Source: CAZKUN01 sp964555935 (GTDB lineage: Bacteria; Armatimonadota; Zipacnadia; Zipacnadales; VGFC01). From it: a DNA stretch of 52,781 nucleotides. Below, piece by piece: positions 1 to 8,699 of the stretch. Within the stretch, counting starts at the first letter, position 1. Every line of letters begins with the position of its first letter. The position numbers and the translations under genes are program-made. The notes under the pieces were generated by a model, which did no database searches, was not told the origin of the DNA, and saw only the letters and a list, made by a program, of their open reading frames with translations. Location: positions 1 through 52,781 of the forward strand of contig CAZKUN010000032.1 in assembly GCA_964555935.1 (NCBI GenBank), in the 5' to 3' direction.

Positions 1-61
1 ACGGGCCGACGAGGGGTTGCGGCGGGACGCAGGAAAACCGGACAACGGAGGTGTGAATGCG

Positions 62-1231
62 ATGCGGCATACCTGGATGCTGGTGGTTCTCGTGAGTCTG
101 TTGGGGGCGGCGGGATGTGGCGCGGACGATGTGAAGGTGAGCACCTCGGCGCAGCTGCGCGCGGCGCTGGGCGACGCGACGGCGGGGACGCGGATTCTGC
201 TGGCGCCCGGCGAGTATGAGGGTGGCATGTGGGTCCGCGACATTGACGGTGACCCCGACAGGCCGATCGTCATCGCCGGGGCCGACCCGGACGACCCGCC
301 GCACATCGTCGGTGGCGCGAACTCGTTCCACCTCGCCAATGTCAGCTACATCGAACTGCGGGACCTGACGGTCAGTGGCTGCACCTCCAACGGAATTAAC
401 ATCGACGACGGCGGCTCCTTCGAGACGCCCGCGCATCACATCACCATCGCGAACGTGAGCGTGGATGACGTCGGGCCATCGGGCAATCGCGACGGGATCA
501 AGATCTCGGGCGTGGATGAGTTCAGGATCGAGAACTGCACGATCACTCGCTGGGGCGACGGCGGCTCGGCGATTGATATGGTGGGGTGTCACAAGGGCGT
601 GATCGAGGGGTGCTTCTTCCAGGGCCGCGACGGCACGGGCGGGACGGGCGTTCAGTGTAAGGGCGGGACGACGGAGATCGTGGTGCGGAAGAACCTGTTC
701 GAGGCGGCAGGCGGGCGAGCGATCAACATCGGCGGCAGCACGGGGCTGCAGTTCTTCCGGCCGAAGGTCGATGGCTACGAGGCGAAGGACATCACGGTCG
801 AGGGGAACGTGTTCGTCGGCGGAATGGCGCCCCTGGCGTTCGTCGGCGTCGACGGCGCGCTGGTAAGGCAGAACACGATCTACATCCCGGACAAGTGGGC
901 GTTGAGGATCCTGCAGGAGACGCGCGAGCCAGGATTCGTGCCCAGCAGGAATGGCGTGATGGAAGACAACATCATCGTATTCCGGTCGGATCAGTGGAGC
1001 GAGGGCGGATGCAACATCGGATCGGGGACGGCGCCCGAGACGTTTCGGTTTGAGGGGAATGTCTGGTATTGCGTGGATCGGTCCGAGCGCAGTCGGCCCG
1101 CCCTGCCGAGCGACGAGGTCGATGGCGTGTACGGCGAGGACCCGATGATGGTCGACCCCGAGAGTGGGGAGTACGAGTTGCAGGAAGGCAGCCCGGCGGA
1201 GGGTAAGGGACATACCGCGGTGGGCGAGTGA
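62..1231 (+). CDS. Exported right-handed parallel beta-helix protein (probable lipoprotein)
   Basis: A 389-residue protein with a hydrophobic N-terminus ending in a lipobox-like GAAGC at about residue 20, so it is probably a lipid-anchored envelope protein. After a short leader (APGEYEGG, typical of the first rung of these proteins) come many short repeats of the form 'I.N..V....' (for example FRIENCTITRW, IVVRKNLFEA, ITVEGNVFVGG), which indicate a right-handed beta-helix like those of polysaccharide lyases and binding proteins. No catalytic set can be assigned. The start is the second ATG after GGAGG at 47-51 (10-nt spacing); the frame is open further upstream but without a ribosome site. 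It lies just upstream of the PD40/cytochrome gene on the same strand, so the two may be co-transcribed. Function inferred from fold only. Confidence 0.8.
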   Translation: MRHTWMLVVLVSLLGAAGCGADDVKVSTSAQLRAALGDATAGTRILLAPGEYEGGMWVRDIDGDPDRPIVIAGADPDDPPHIVGGANSFHLANVSYIELRDLTVSGCTSNGINIDDGGSFETPAHHITIANVSVDDVGPSGNRDGIKISGVDEFRIENCTITRWGDGGSAIDMVGCHKGVIEGCFFQGRDGTGGTGVQCKGGTTEIVVRKNLFEAAGGRAINIGGSTGLQFFRPKVDGYEAKDITVEGNVFVGGMAPLAFVGVDGALVRQNTIYIPDKWALRILQETREPGFVPSRNGVMEDNIIVFRSDQWSEGGCNIGSGTAPETFRFEGNVWYCVDRSERSRPALPSDEVDGVYGEDPMMVDPESGEYELQEGSPAEGKGHTAVGE

Positions 1232-1328
1232 GGACGTTGGCTGGCGTGCGGCTCAGGCGAGCCGCAGGCACGGACGACGCGGGCAAACGCGGGATGTGCA
1301 CGCCCAGCAGGTGTTTCGGAGGAGAAGC

Positions 1329-4300
1329 ATGCAGATCATCATGATTGCGGCTTTGGCTGCCATGTTTGCGCAGCCCGCCCCAGCCGGGCCGGAGAATATC
1401 GCGCGCAAGGCGACGGTGACGGCGTCGTCCGAGTATGACCACGCGCCTGCTCGGTTGCTCGCGCGCCAGGCGATCGACGGGCAGATCCCGGAGCTTCTCG
1501 ATAAGGATGACTGGGACAAGTCGTGGGCCGTCGATGGCGCGACATGGGCCAACCGCGTCACCTTCGACCTCGAGTGGGACGAGCCGGTGCGGGTGGCGGA
1601 AATCATCTACTACGGGCGCGTCTCGTGGCTGATCGGCGAGTGCTTCCGGCGGTGCGAGGTGCGGCTGGACGATCAGCCGGAGCCCGTCGCGACGCGGTTC
1701 TTCGAGATGAACGCGGGTCCACAGCGAATCCCGATTGAGCCGGCGACGGTGAGCAAGATCAGCCTTACGTTCATCGAAGCCTACCAGGCCTCAAATCCCG
1801 GCGCGGCGGAGATCGAAGTTTACTCGGAGAGTCCGGCGGACGAGGATCTTCCGGAGCTGAAACGGATGCCGAAGAACTGGGCGCTGGAGGCGGAGGTCAG
1901 CGCGACGAGCGAGTATTCAGACCAGTACCTGGCGCGGTTCGCGGCGGACGGGAAGATCCCGGCGGCGTTCAGCGCGCAGGATGTCGCGCAGGCGTGGGCG
2001 ACGCAGGGCCAGACCTCCGGCGGGAAGGCAGACTTCACGCTGGAGTGGCCGCGTCCCGTAATGGTGGAGGACATTGCGTACTACGGTCGGACATCGATAC
2101 TGATTGAGGAGTGCATGAGGGAGTACGAGGTGTATGTCGACGATGGCGCGGAGCCGGTGGCGACGGGCGCGTTTGAGTTGGGAAGCGGCGCGCAGATCGT
2201 TAGCATCGAGCCGCGCGAGATATCCAAGCTGACACTGCGGTTCAAGACCAACTACGGCGGCCCCAATCCTGGCGCGACGGAGATTCAGGTCTACGACGGT
2301 CCGGCGCCAATGGAGCAGCTTGAGCCGTTCCGTCAGGACGGCTGGGACGCGCCCGACCTGGATCCGGGCCTGACCGAGCAAGTGGCGAAGGGCGAGTTGG
2401 GCTTCGACACGATTGTCGTCGTGAAGCGCTACGACATGAACCCGTCGCACGTCTACACGATCTGCTGCGAGGGCTTCCGGGCGGGCGGCGGGCTGTACGT
2501 GATGTCGCCGGCGGGCCCGGGGGGCGAGTTGACGGAGCTGGTGGCGTCGCCCGAGGGCCAGATCATGGATGTGGATGTGTCGTGGAACGCCGAGAAGATC
2601 CTGTTCAGTTGGCGGCGGACGGCGGCTGAGGGGTACCACGTATTCACGGTCAACGCGGACGGAACGGAACTGACGCAGCTCACTTACGGAGACTGGCACG
2701 ACTACAACGCGTGCTGGCTACCGGACGGGGGGATCGCGTTTCTCTCCACGCGCGCGGCGGTTGTTGCGATGTGCTTCTTCACGCCGTCGGGGGTCCTGTT
2801 CCGGATGGACGGTGACGGCAGCAACGCGCGGCAGCTCTCGGCAAACTACGTGAATGACTTCACGCCGAGCGTCATGCCGGATGGGCGGATCCTCTACGGA
2901 CGATGGGAGTATATCGATAAGCCGGCGATCCCAATCCAGAGCCTGTGGACGATCAACCCGGACGGTACGGGCCTGAACGTGTTCTACGGGAATCGGGTGC
3001 TCAGCCCGGCGAGCTTCATCGAGGCGAAACCGATCCCCGGCACGAGCGAGGTGATGACGACGCTGACCGCGCACAACGGGCCGATTCGCGGTGGCGTGGG
3101 GATCGTCGACCGGCTGAAGGGGTTGAACGCGCAGGACGCGTTGGTGAACCTGACGCCGAAGGTCAACATCGGCGCCGTGGACCAGGGCGCGGGGAACCAG
3201 GTGCAGGGGTTCTACGAGCAACCGTATCCGATAGACGAGAATCGCTTCCTGGTGACCGGGCGCGGCTCGGTGTACCTGGGAGATCGGGACGGGAACTGGG
3301 CGTTGGTGCGCGAGCGTGAGGGGACGATGGGCTACTACAGCCCGACGCCGCTTCGCTCCAGGGAGCGTCCGCCGGTCGTCTCGACACAGATGGACGAGAT
3401 GGCCGATCGCGACGATGCGACGATCTACCTGCTGGACATCTACCAGGGCCTCGAGCCGCATGTGAAGCGGGGCGACATCAAGCAGATTGCAGTGGTGCAG
3501 GAGGTCTCAAAGCCGGTCCGGACCACCGTGTTAGGCTTCGGATTCCAGCGCCCGGTGATCTCCTGTGGCGCGACGTATGCCGCGAAGAAGCTCTGGGGGT
3601 ACGCGCCGGTTGAGGAGGATGGATCGGCGCACTTCACCGTGCCGACGGACGTGCCGATCTACTTCGAGGCCATCGATGAGCACGGTCGGGCCGTCCAGCG
3701 CATGCGGAGCTTCACGCACCTGCAGAAGGGCGAAACGCAAGGGTGCATCGGATGCCACGAACCGCGCGAGTCGTCGCCGCCCGTCGGTAGCGCGATGGCG
3801 CTGACGCGCGAGCCGAGCGACCTGTACCGGCCAACGTGGGCGGAGGGCAACTTCGATTACGTCAACGCGGTGCAGCCAGTGCTCGACGAGCACTGCGTGA
3901 CGTGTCATAGCGGCATCGACCCGGCGAGTGGGATGGACCTCACGGGAGACAAGACGGATTGGTTCAACGTGAGCTATGACAACCTCACGCGCGGGTACGT
4001 GAGTTGGATCGACACTCGCAACGGGCAGGAAGCGAACATCCTGCGGATTACCCCCTCGAGTGGGGATCGCCCGCGAGCAAACTTGGCGACCTGCTGCTTA
4101 GCGGGCATCCGGACTCTGATGGGACGCCCCGCATCAACCTCGACGCCGATGCGCAACTGCGGATCATGGCCTGGATCGATCTGAATGTTCCGTATTACAG
4201 CACGTATGAGATGAGCGATCCGGATGCCGAGGGCGGGCGGCGCGTGTACCCGGCGGGGCTGGACGACACGCTCGGAGATGTGAGCGAGCGCCGGTGCTCG

Positions 4301-4561
4301 ACGTGTCACGAATCCGGCATTCCGTCGCGCGGGTACGTGCGGCTGAGTCGACCGGAGATGAACGATTTTCTGCTTGCGCCGTTGGCGGCGGATGCCGGCG
4401 GGAGGGGCACGTGTGGGGACGGGGTTTTCGCAAGCGTGGACGACGCTGACTACCGAGCGCTGCTTGAGGCAATCAAGCCCGCCCAGAGCAAGCTCGTGCT
4501 CCAACCTCGGATGGACATGCCGGGCGCGGTGGCGGGAGAAGTGGATCGCAGTTGCATGTGA
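1329..4561 (+). CDS. Double-discoidin / PD40 / CxxCH protein (HzsA-related), frameshifted
   Basis: Exported protein of about 1,077 residues if one frameshift is repaired. The start at 1329 follows GGAGGAGAAG and opens a signal peptide (MQIIMIAALAAMFAQPAPAG). Two F5/8C (discoidin)-like domains follow at about 25-165 and 180-320, then TolB/PD40-type propeller repeats (VNADGTELTQLTYG, MPDGRILYGRW), then a c-type heme region with CIGCH at 806-810 and CVTCH at 856-860; a third motif, CSTCH, lies after the frameshift. The order PD40 then CxxCHEPR is that of proteins annotated HzsA-related. The frame changes at the C5 run 4051-4055: restoring one C gives a continuous ...RITPLEW... reading into the frame that ends at 4561. 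Unrepaired, the protein stops at 4184. Likely a periplasmic or surface redox/binding protein; substrate unknown. Confidence 0.78.
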
Positions 4562-4566
4562 GGGGC

Positions 4567-4594
4567 GGACAGGCGGGGACGCCTGTCCTACGAC
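4567..4594 (+). repeat. GTAG-type hairpin, class A
   Basis: Nine-base perfect arms GGACAGGCG (4567-4575) and CGCCTGTCC (4580-4588) with a 4-nt loop, followed by TACGAC. Read on the minus strand it is GTAG directly abutting the hairpin. It starts 5 bases after the stop codon of the upstream gene. Forms a doublet with the class H hairpin 21 nt further on. Could also act as a transcription terminator, though there is no U-tract. Confidence 0.75.
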
Positions 4595-4609
4595 GGCGAA
4601 CGGCATTCG

Positions 4610-4632
4610 ACGGGGCGGGAGCCCCGTCGCTA
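4610..4632 (+). repeat. GTAG-type hairpin, class H
   Basis: Seven-base arms ACGGGGC (4610-4616) and GCCCCGT (4621-4627) with a 4-nt loop, then CGCTAC. On the minus strand: GTAG, two bases, hairpin. Second half of a two-hairpin doublet between the converging PD40/cytochrome gene and the PAS gene. Confidence 0.65.
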
Positions 4633-4669
4633 CGCGGACGATGCTACGCGGGACGTGGAGAGGGAGATC

Positions 4670-5527
4670 TTAGTCGACGTCGCGGCCGATGGAGAGGACG
4701 GCGATGGTGGCGCCGTCAGGGCCCTTGAGGCTCTTGTTGTGCCACTCGATCATGATCTGGCGGCCGTCCTTGGTCAATATGGCGTTGCGCGTGCCGGCCG
4801 TCGGTTGGTCATCCTTGGCCTTGATGAAGATGCGGCGCATCGCTGAGTGATCGGCCTCCGGTAAGAATGTGGTGAACCAGTCGGCCCCCTTCACGTCCTC
4901 CAGACGGCGCCCCGACAGCTCCTCGAGGTATGGGTTGTACCGAACGATCTTGCCGGAGTTGTCGAGCACGAGAACGACCACCGGCGCGGTCTCGATCAGA
5001 CTCTCCCCCAGGTACCGCTCCTCATATAGCTCGCGCCCGGTCTCGACCTCGTCCGTAACATCGACAAAGGCTGTGACGACGGCTTCGAACTTGCCTGCAT
5101 CGTCATACAGGGGCGCGGCGTTTACCGAGAGCTGAGCCCGCTGGCCATCGGGGCGCTCGACGGCAAATCGAACGTCCTCCACTGGTTCGTGCGTGGCTAG
5201 GACTTGGGCGGCGGGCAGGTGGTCCAGAGGGAACTCGCCGCCGTCGGCGGCGGTGATCTTCCACTGAGGATCGCGGTAGGTGCGCTCGCCCATGCGCTCC
5301 CGAGTCAGGCCCAGCAACGTCTCGGCTCTGTCGTTGGCAAAGACAATTCGCCCATCGAGCGATACCACGCAGATGGCCACGTCGGCGGCATCGGCCACGG
5401 TTCGGTAGAATCGCAACTCGCTCTCGACCGCGTGGCAGTCGTGTTCAAGCCCCACGATGTGAGCGGCGATCGTGGTCTTGGCGTCGTCGGGGATGTCATC
5501 GCGGCTGAGAAGATCCTGGATCCCCAT
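4670..5527 (-). CDS. Tandem PAS-domain sensor protein without output domain
   Basis: A 285-residue cytoplasmic protein with no membrane segment. A short alpha-helical N-terminus is followed by two PAS folds at about 40-160 and 175-285. Recognisable PAS landmarks are VVSLDGRIVFANDRAETLLG in the first and VLDNSGKIVRYNPYLEELSG in the second; the end of the first (VTAFVDVTDEVE) matches the PAC strand. There is no histidine kinase, GGDEF, EAL or HTH region, so it must signal by partner binding or be an unfinished sensor. It lies on the same strand 105 bp downstream of the histidine kinase and response regulator and is probably part of that signalling unit; a class A hairpin lies in the gap. Ligand unknown. 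Confidence 0.75.
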   Translation of the reverse strand: MGIQDLLSRDDIPDDAKTTIAAHIVGLEHDCHAVESELRFYRTVADAADVAICVVSLDGRIVFANDRAETLLGLTRERMGERTYRDPQWKITAADGGEFPLDHLPAAQVLATHEPVEDVRFAVERPDGQRAQLSVNAAPLYDDAGKFEAVVTAFVDVTDEVETGRELYEERYLGESLIETAPVVVLVLDNSGKIVRYNPYLEELSGRRLEDVKGADWFTTFLPEADHSAMRRIFIKAKDDQPTAGTRNAILTKDGRQIMIEWHNKSLKGPDGATIAVLSIGRDVD

Positions 5528-5550
5528 GGTGTGTCTCCGGTCGGCCGGCG

Positions 5551-5573
5551 CGGACAGGCATGACGCCTGTCCG
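5551..5573 (+). repeat. Hairpin, class A, without the TAC edge
   Basis: Arms CGGACAGGC (5551-5559) and GCCTGTCCG (5565-5573) with a 5-nt loop. The stem matches the copy at 4567 but the right flank is GGAACGG, so the conserved tetranucleotide is lost. Located between the kinase and PAS genes. Confidence 0.6.
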
Positions 5574-5632
5574 GAACGGCCCGTGAGGCTATCATACCCC
5601 TTAACCGCGGGAATTAGGCGTGAGGTTTCGCG

Positions 5633-7771
5633 TTACGCCGGGTTCGCGAGGGTCAGCGTGACCCGCGTGCCGCCATCCGGAAGGGCTTCAGACGCCCAAG
5701 CGCCGCCGATGACGGCCATCATCGTGCTGTGGATCGCGACGCCCTGGCCGGTGTCGGAGGCGCCTGGGGAATCGTAGCCAACGCCGTCGTCACGGATCGA
5801 AAGGTCGAGCCCCGGCTCGGTGCAGACGGTGATGGTCAGGTGAAGAGAGCGGTCGGGGTCCGGGCCACGGCCGTGGCGAGCGGCGTTGCGGATGGCTTCA
5901 CGCGTGGCGTGGTAGAGGACCTCGGCGGTCGTTGAAGGCAAGTCCGCGGCAAGCTCATCGGCCCCGGGGCTGATCTGCCAGGTGACGCTCGTGAAGTCCT
6001 GAGAGAATTCATCCTCGATCGAACGCTTGAGCGCGCCCATCAGTCCGAGTTCGGCGAGCAACAATGTGCCGGCCGTGGGGAGTTCACGCAGGAGGTCAGA
6101 GAGACCGTGGTGGGCCGCCGCGAGCTGCTCCACGGCGCCGCCGGCCGCGTCGTCGGATGACGAGCCGAGGGAGAGCATGGCCGTGTGGATGCGGGGGAGG
6201 ATGTCATCGTGCAGGACGCGGCGGGCGTGGCGCCCGGAAACGCGGCTGTCGGCGAGCCACTGGCGTTGGAGTGCCATCAGCCGCTGGGCCATGCGAGCAC
6301 ACGCCACCGTATCGATAAGGCGCTCGCCGCTGGCGCGGGCAATCTCCATTTCCTCCTGGGTGTAGAGACGGTCGCCTGTCTTGGGTCCCAGCAGCAGCAT
6401 CCCAATCAACCCCCGCTCGCTCCAGAGCGGCACGACCCAGCGAGCGCCGGCGTTATCTGCCGGATCGACCGGGACAAATAGGGCCTCCGGAGACGTGAGC
6501 GTCTCTGCCAGACCCGCGATGTCGGCCGGAGCTTTGGCGCCCTCGGGATAGACGAGGGGCGGCCCGGCGAGGGATGAGAGCGGACCGACGGTCGCCAGAT
6601 AGGCCGATTCGGCGTCGAGGACCTCAGCGCACAGGGCGTGGAACGGCGTCGCCGCGTCGATCGCCTGGTCGCCGTGCTCGATGAGGGCGTCATACACGCG
6701 CGCGCTCGCGACGAACGGCCGGAGGTGATCCATGTAGCGGTCTCGCTCAACGTATGAACGCCAGCTCAGCAGGGCGAAGAGAACGGCGATTAGAAGCGTC
6801 GCCAGCATCAGCGTCAGGGCGGTCGGCCCACCGGCGATCACGCCTCTGCCGATCACCCCGCCGTAGAGCAGGGCGAGCGCGAGCGCGGCGTACCAGTGCC
6901 TGCGGAGCCCGTGACGGGGGAGGGTATTGCCGGTGAAGATATCGTAGGCGACGACCGCCTGGCCCAGGAAGATGACGGAAATGAGGATGAGGAACGAGAC
7001 GACGAGGGCCCCCACGACGGCGCCGGTGGTGAGCGCGCCGAGTTCGGTGACGCGGATGAACATCGTGTATCCACCCGCGATGGTCAGCATGACGCCACCC
7101 AAGACGAGACTCGCGAGCAGGAGTCCGATGGTGGTCGCCATCAGCCAAGGCTGGGCCCGATGGCGCGCGGTCTCGCCCATGGCCCGGGCCGATGCGCCGG
7201 GGCGGCGGAGCACGGCGATCGACAGCACGATGCACAGAATGATGTAGAGCGGATAGGCGATCGCCACAGCCGGCAGACCGGCGATGCGGAACTGGGTTGA
7301 CGGCGGATTTGCCTGCCCGTTCCAGGTGAATGGGTATCGGAATGCCAGCGCCGCCAGCACGGCGACAACAACGCCGAGGGTGAGCGCGATCGGCAGCCAG
7401 ATGCGGTGCGCCCGGCGCAGCGACGAGTCGGGCGCGCGCGAATAGCCGAAGTGCCAGAGCATCACGATGTACCAGGCGAGGGGGAGCAACAGGCCGATGA
7501 ACCAGCCAAGCGGCCACTGGACGTGGACCGCAAGCACAACCGACAGCGGCCCGCGCCCGGCGACCGCCGACTGGATCAAGAAGAACGCCCCGCCGGTGAG
7601 CAGCGACCCGCCGGCCAGCCACATGCCCCAGGTCCGACGTTCGGAATTGAGCAGGACGGTGAGCCCGAGCCAGATCAGCAGGATGGCGTTTGCCAACGAG
7701 ACCGCCATCATGAGGCCGCCGAGGAGGTTCTCGGACATCGTGAGCGAGATGACCCGGTTCACTTGGCTCAT
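5633..7771 (-). CDS. Membrane histidine kinase, NarL/DesK type
   Basis: A 712-residue sensor kinase. The N-terminal 350 residues contain about nine hydrophobic segments without a large extracytoplasmic loop, a membrane-embedded sensor. Then come a GAF-like domain, a HisKA_3-type dimerisation helix with the phospho-acceptor His in RRVLHDDILP (about residue 521), and a HATPase domain with N-box EAIRNAARHG and G-box IRDDGVGYD near the C-terminus. The chosen start at 7771 overlaps the response regulator stop as ATGA, implying translational coupling; an ATG 15 bases upstream is also in frame. Together with the regulator it forms a two-component system. The signal sensed is unknown. Kinase assignment is firm; membrane topology is approximate. 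Confidence 0.87.
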   Translation of the reverse strand: MSQVNRVISLTMSENLLGGLMMAVSLANAILLIWLGLTVLLNSERRTWGMWLAGGSLLTGGAFFLIQSAVAGRGPLSVVLAVHVQWPLGWFIGLLLPLAWYIVMLWHFGYSRAPDSSLRRAHRIWLPIALTLGVVVAVLAALAFRYPFTWNGQANPPSTQFRIAGLPAVAIAYPLYIILCIVLSIAVLRRPGASARAMGETARHRAQPWLMATTIGLLLASLVLGGVMLTIAGGYTMFIRVTELGALTTGAVVGALVVSFLILISVIFLGQAVVAYDIFTGNTLPRHGLRRHWYAALALALLYGGVIGRGVIAGGPTALTLMLATLLIAVLFALLSWRSYVERDRYMDHLRPFVASARVYDALIEHGDQAIDAATPFHALCAEVLDAESAYLATVGPLSSLAGPPLVYPEGAKAPADIAGLAETLTSPEALFVPVDPADNAGARWVVPLWSERGLIGMLLLGPKTGDRLYTQEEMEIARASGERLIDTVACARMAQRLMALQRQWLADSRVSGRHARRVLHDDILPRIHTAMLSLGSSSDDAAGGAVEQLAAAHHGLSDLLRELPTAGTLLLAELGLMGALKRSIEDEFSQDFTSVTWQISPGADELAADLPSTTAEVLYHATREAIRNAARHGRGPDPDRSLHLTITVCTEPGLDLSIRDDGVGYDSPGASDTGQGVAIHSTMMAVIGGAWASEALPDGGTRVTLTLANPA

Positions 7772-8511
7772 GCGGATGGGTCCCACGGAACCCAGTCGCC
7801 GGATTCGTCCATGACCCGCGCCACGCCGTCATCGTCCCACGTGATGAGCAACTCCTCACGCACGATTATCGCCGCTCGAGTGCGGGCGACTTTGGTGTCC
7901 GTGTTGCTGGCGTCGAGCGCCCATGTCGCGTAGATGCGCCCGTTTGTGCGACTGATGGTCCGCTTGTCGCGGAAGCCCATCCGCGCCGCGATCTGTTCGT
8001 TTGTCATGCCCTCCGCAAGCATCCGAGCGACCTCTTGTTCGTTGGGCTCGAGGAGTTCCATGGGCGCCTGATCGTCCTTATGCTGGACCTCGTGGACGCG
8101 GACCTCGATCTCAGGATCGATGAAGCTGCGACCCGCGACGGCGTCGGTCAATAGCGGGAGGATCAGCTCAGGCAGCAGGTAGTTGGTCTTGCGGACGTAG
8201 GCGTAGTGACTGAGGATCCCCGACCGGCGGAAAGCGCGGTAGTAAGCATCGTCGTCCTGGATTGAGTAGAACACGACGGGCTGGCGAGGGAATTCGCGGC
8301 GGATGGCCACCGCGGCCTCGATGCCATTCATCTCGCCCGCTAGCTGAACGTCCATCAGGATTGCATCAGGCTCGTGCTCGAGGCAACATGCCAGCGCATC
8401 CTCGCCGCGCTCGGTCCCACCGGCCACGACGACCCCGTCCGTTGCTTGGAATCCGGCCTCCAGAGCATCGCGCAGATTCACGTTGTCCTCGACGAGCAGC
8501 AGCTTCAGCAT
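7768..8511 (-). CDS. Response regulator, NarL/LuxR type
   Basis: A 247-residue regulator: receiver domain at about 1-120 with acidic pair E8/D9 and phospho-acceptor D54 in AILMDVQ, then a C-terminal helix-turn-helix of LuxR/NarL type (LEPNEQEVARMLAEGMTNEQIAARMGF) at about 170-220. The start at 8511 is preceded by AAGGGG with good spacing; upstream in-frame codons lack one and would add 18 unconserved residues before the receiver fold. It is the first gene of the operon and overlaps the kinase start by four bases. Its targets are not visible here; the divergent membrane protein gene at 8700 shares its upstream region and is a candidate. Confidence 0.9.
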   Translation of the reverse strand: MLKLLLVEDNVNLRDALEAGFQATDGVVVAGGTERGEDALACCLEHEPDAILMDVQLAGEMNGIEAAVAIRREFPRQPVVFYSIQDDDAYYRAFRRSGILSHYAYVRKTNYLLPELILPLLTDAVAGRSFIDPEIEVRVHEVQHKDDQAPMELLEPNEQEVARMLAEGMTNEQIAARMGFRDKRTISRTNGRIYATWALDASNTDTKVARTRAAIIVREELLITWDDDGVARVMDESGDWVPWDPSA

Positions 8512-8584
8512 GGCGACCCCTTGTCGCGCCCCGACGAGAGCCAGGCGCGTCCTCTCTATATTCACTCATGCCGGGCGACTCCCT

Positions 8585-8600
8585 TCAAGCACTTGAGTGC
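8585..8600 (+). repeat. Repeat family J, copy 1
   Basis: The 16-mer TCAAGCACTTGAGTGC, containing the partial palindromes TCAAG/CTTGA and GCACT/AGTGC. An identical 16-mer is at 48931-48946 and the inner 12-mer recurs inverted at 9682-9693. Lies in the divergent region between the response regulator and the membrane protein gene. Confidence 0.55.
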
Positions 8601-8699
8601 GCGAGATGTGGGTCTCAGGGGCGCGAGAGCCGGCAGCGAGACGCAGTAGGGTTATCGGGGGCGATGGCTGCCGTCAACACCAGGACAGGGAGGACGATG

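Noticed and set aside
4051..4055. Programmed ribosomal frameshift in the PD40/cytochrome gene
   Set aside because: A bare C5 run is not a recognised slippery site, no stimulatory structure is evident, and the paralog at 32029 is read in one frame.
1329..4561. True hydrazine synthase / anammox gene
   Set aside because: The architecture (discoidin domains, no beta/gamma subunit gene, no hydroxylamine-oxidoreductase-like gene, polysaccharide context) does not fit; only the PD40-cytochrome layout is shared.
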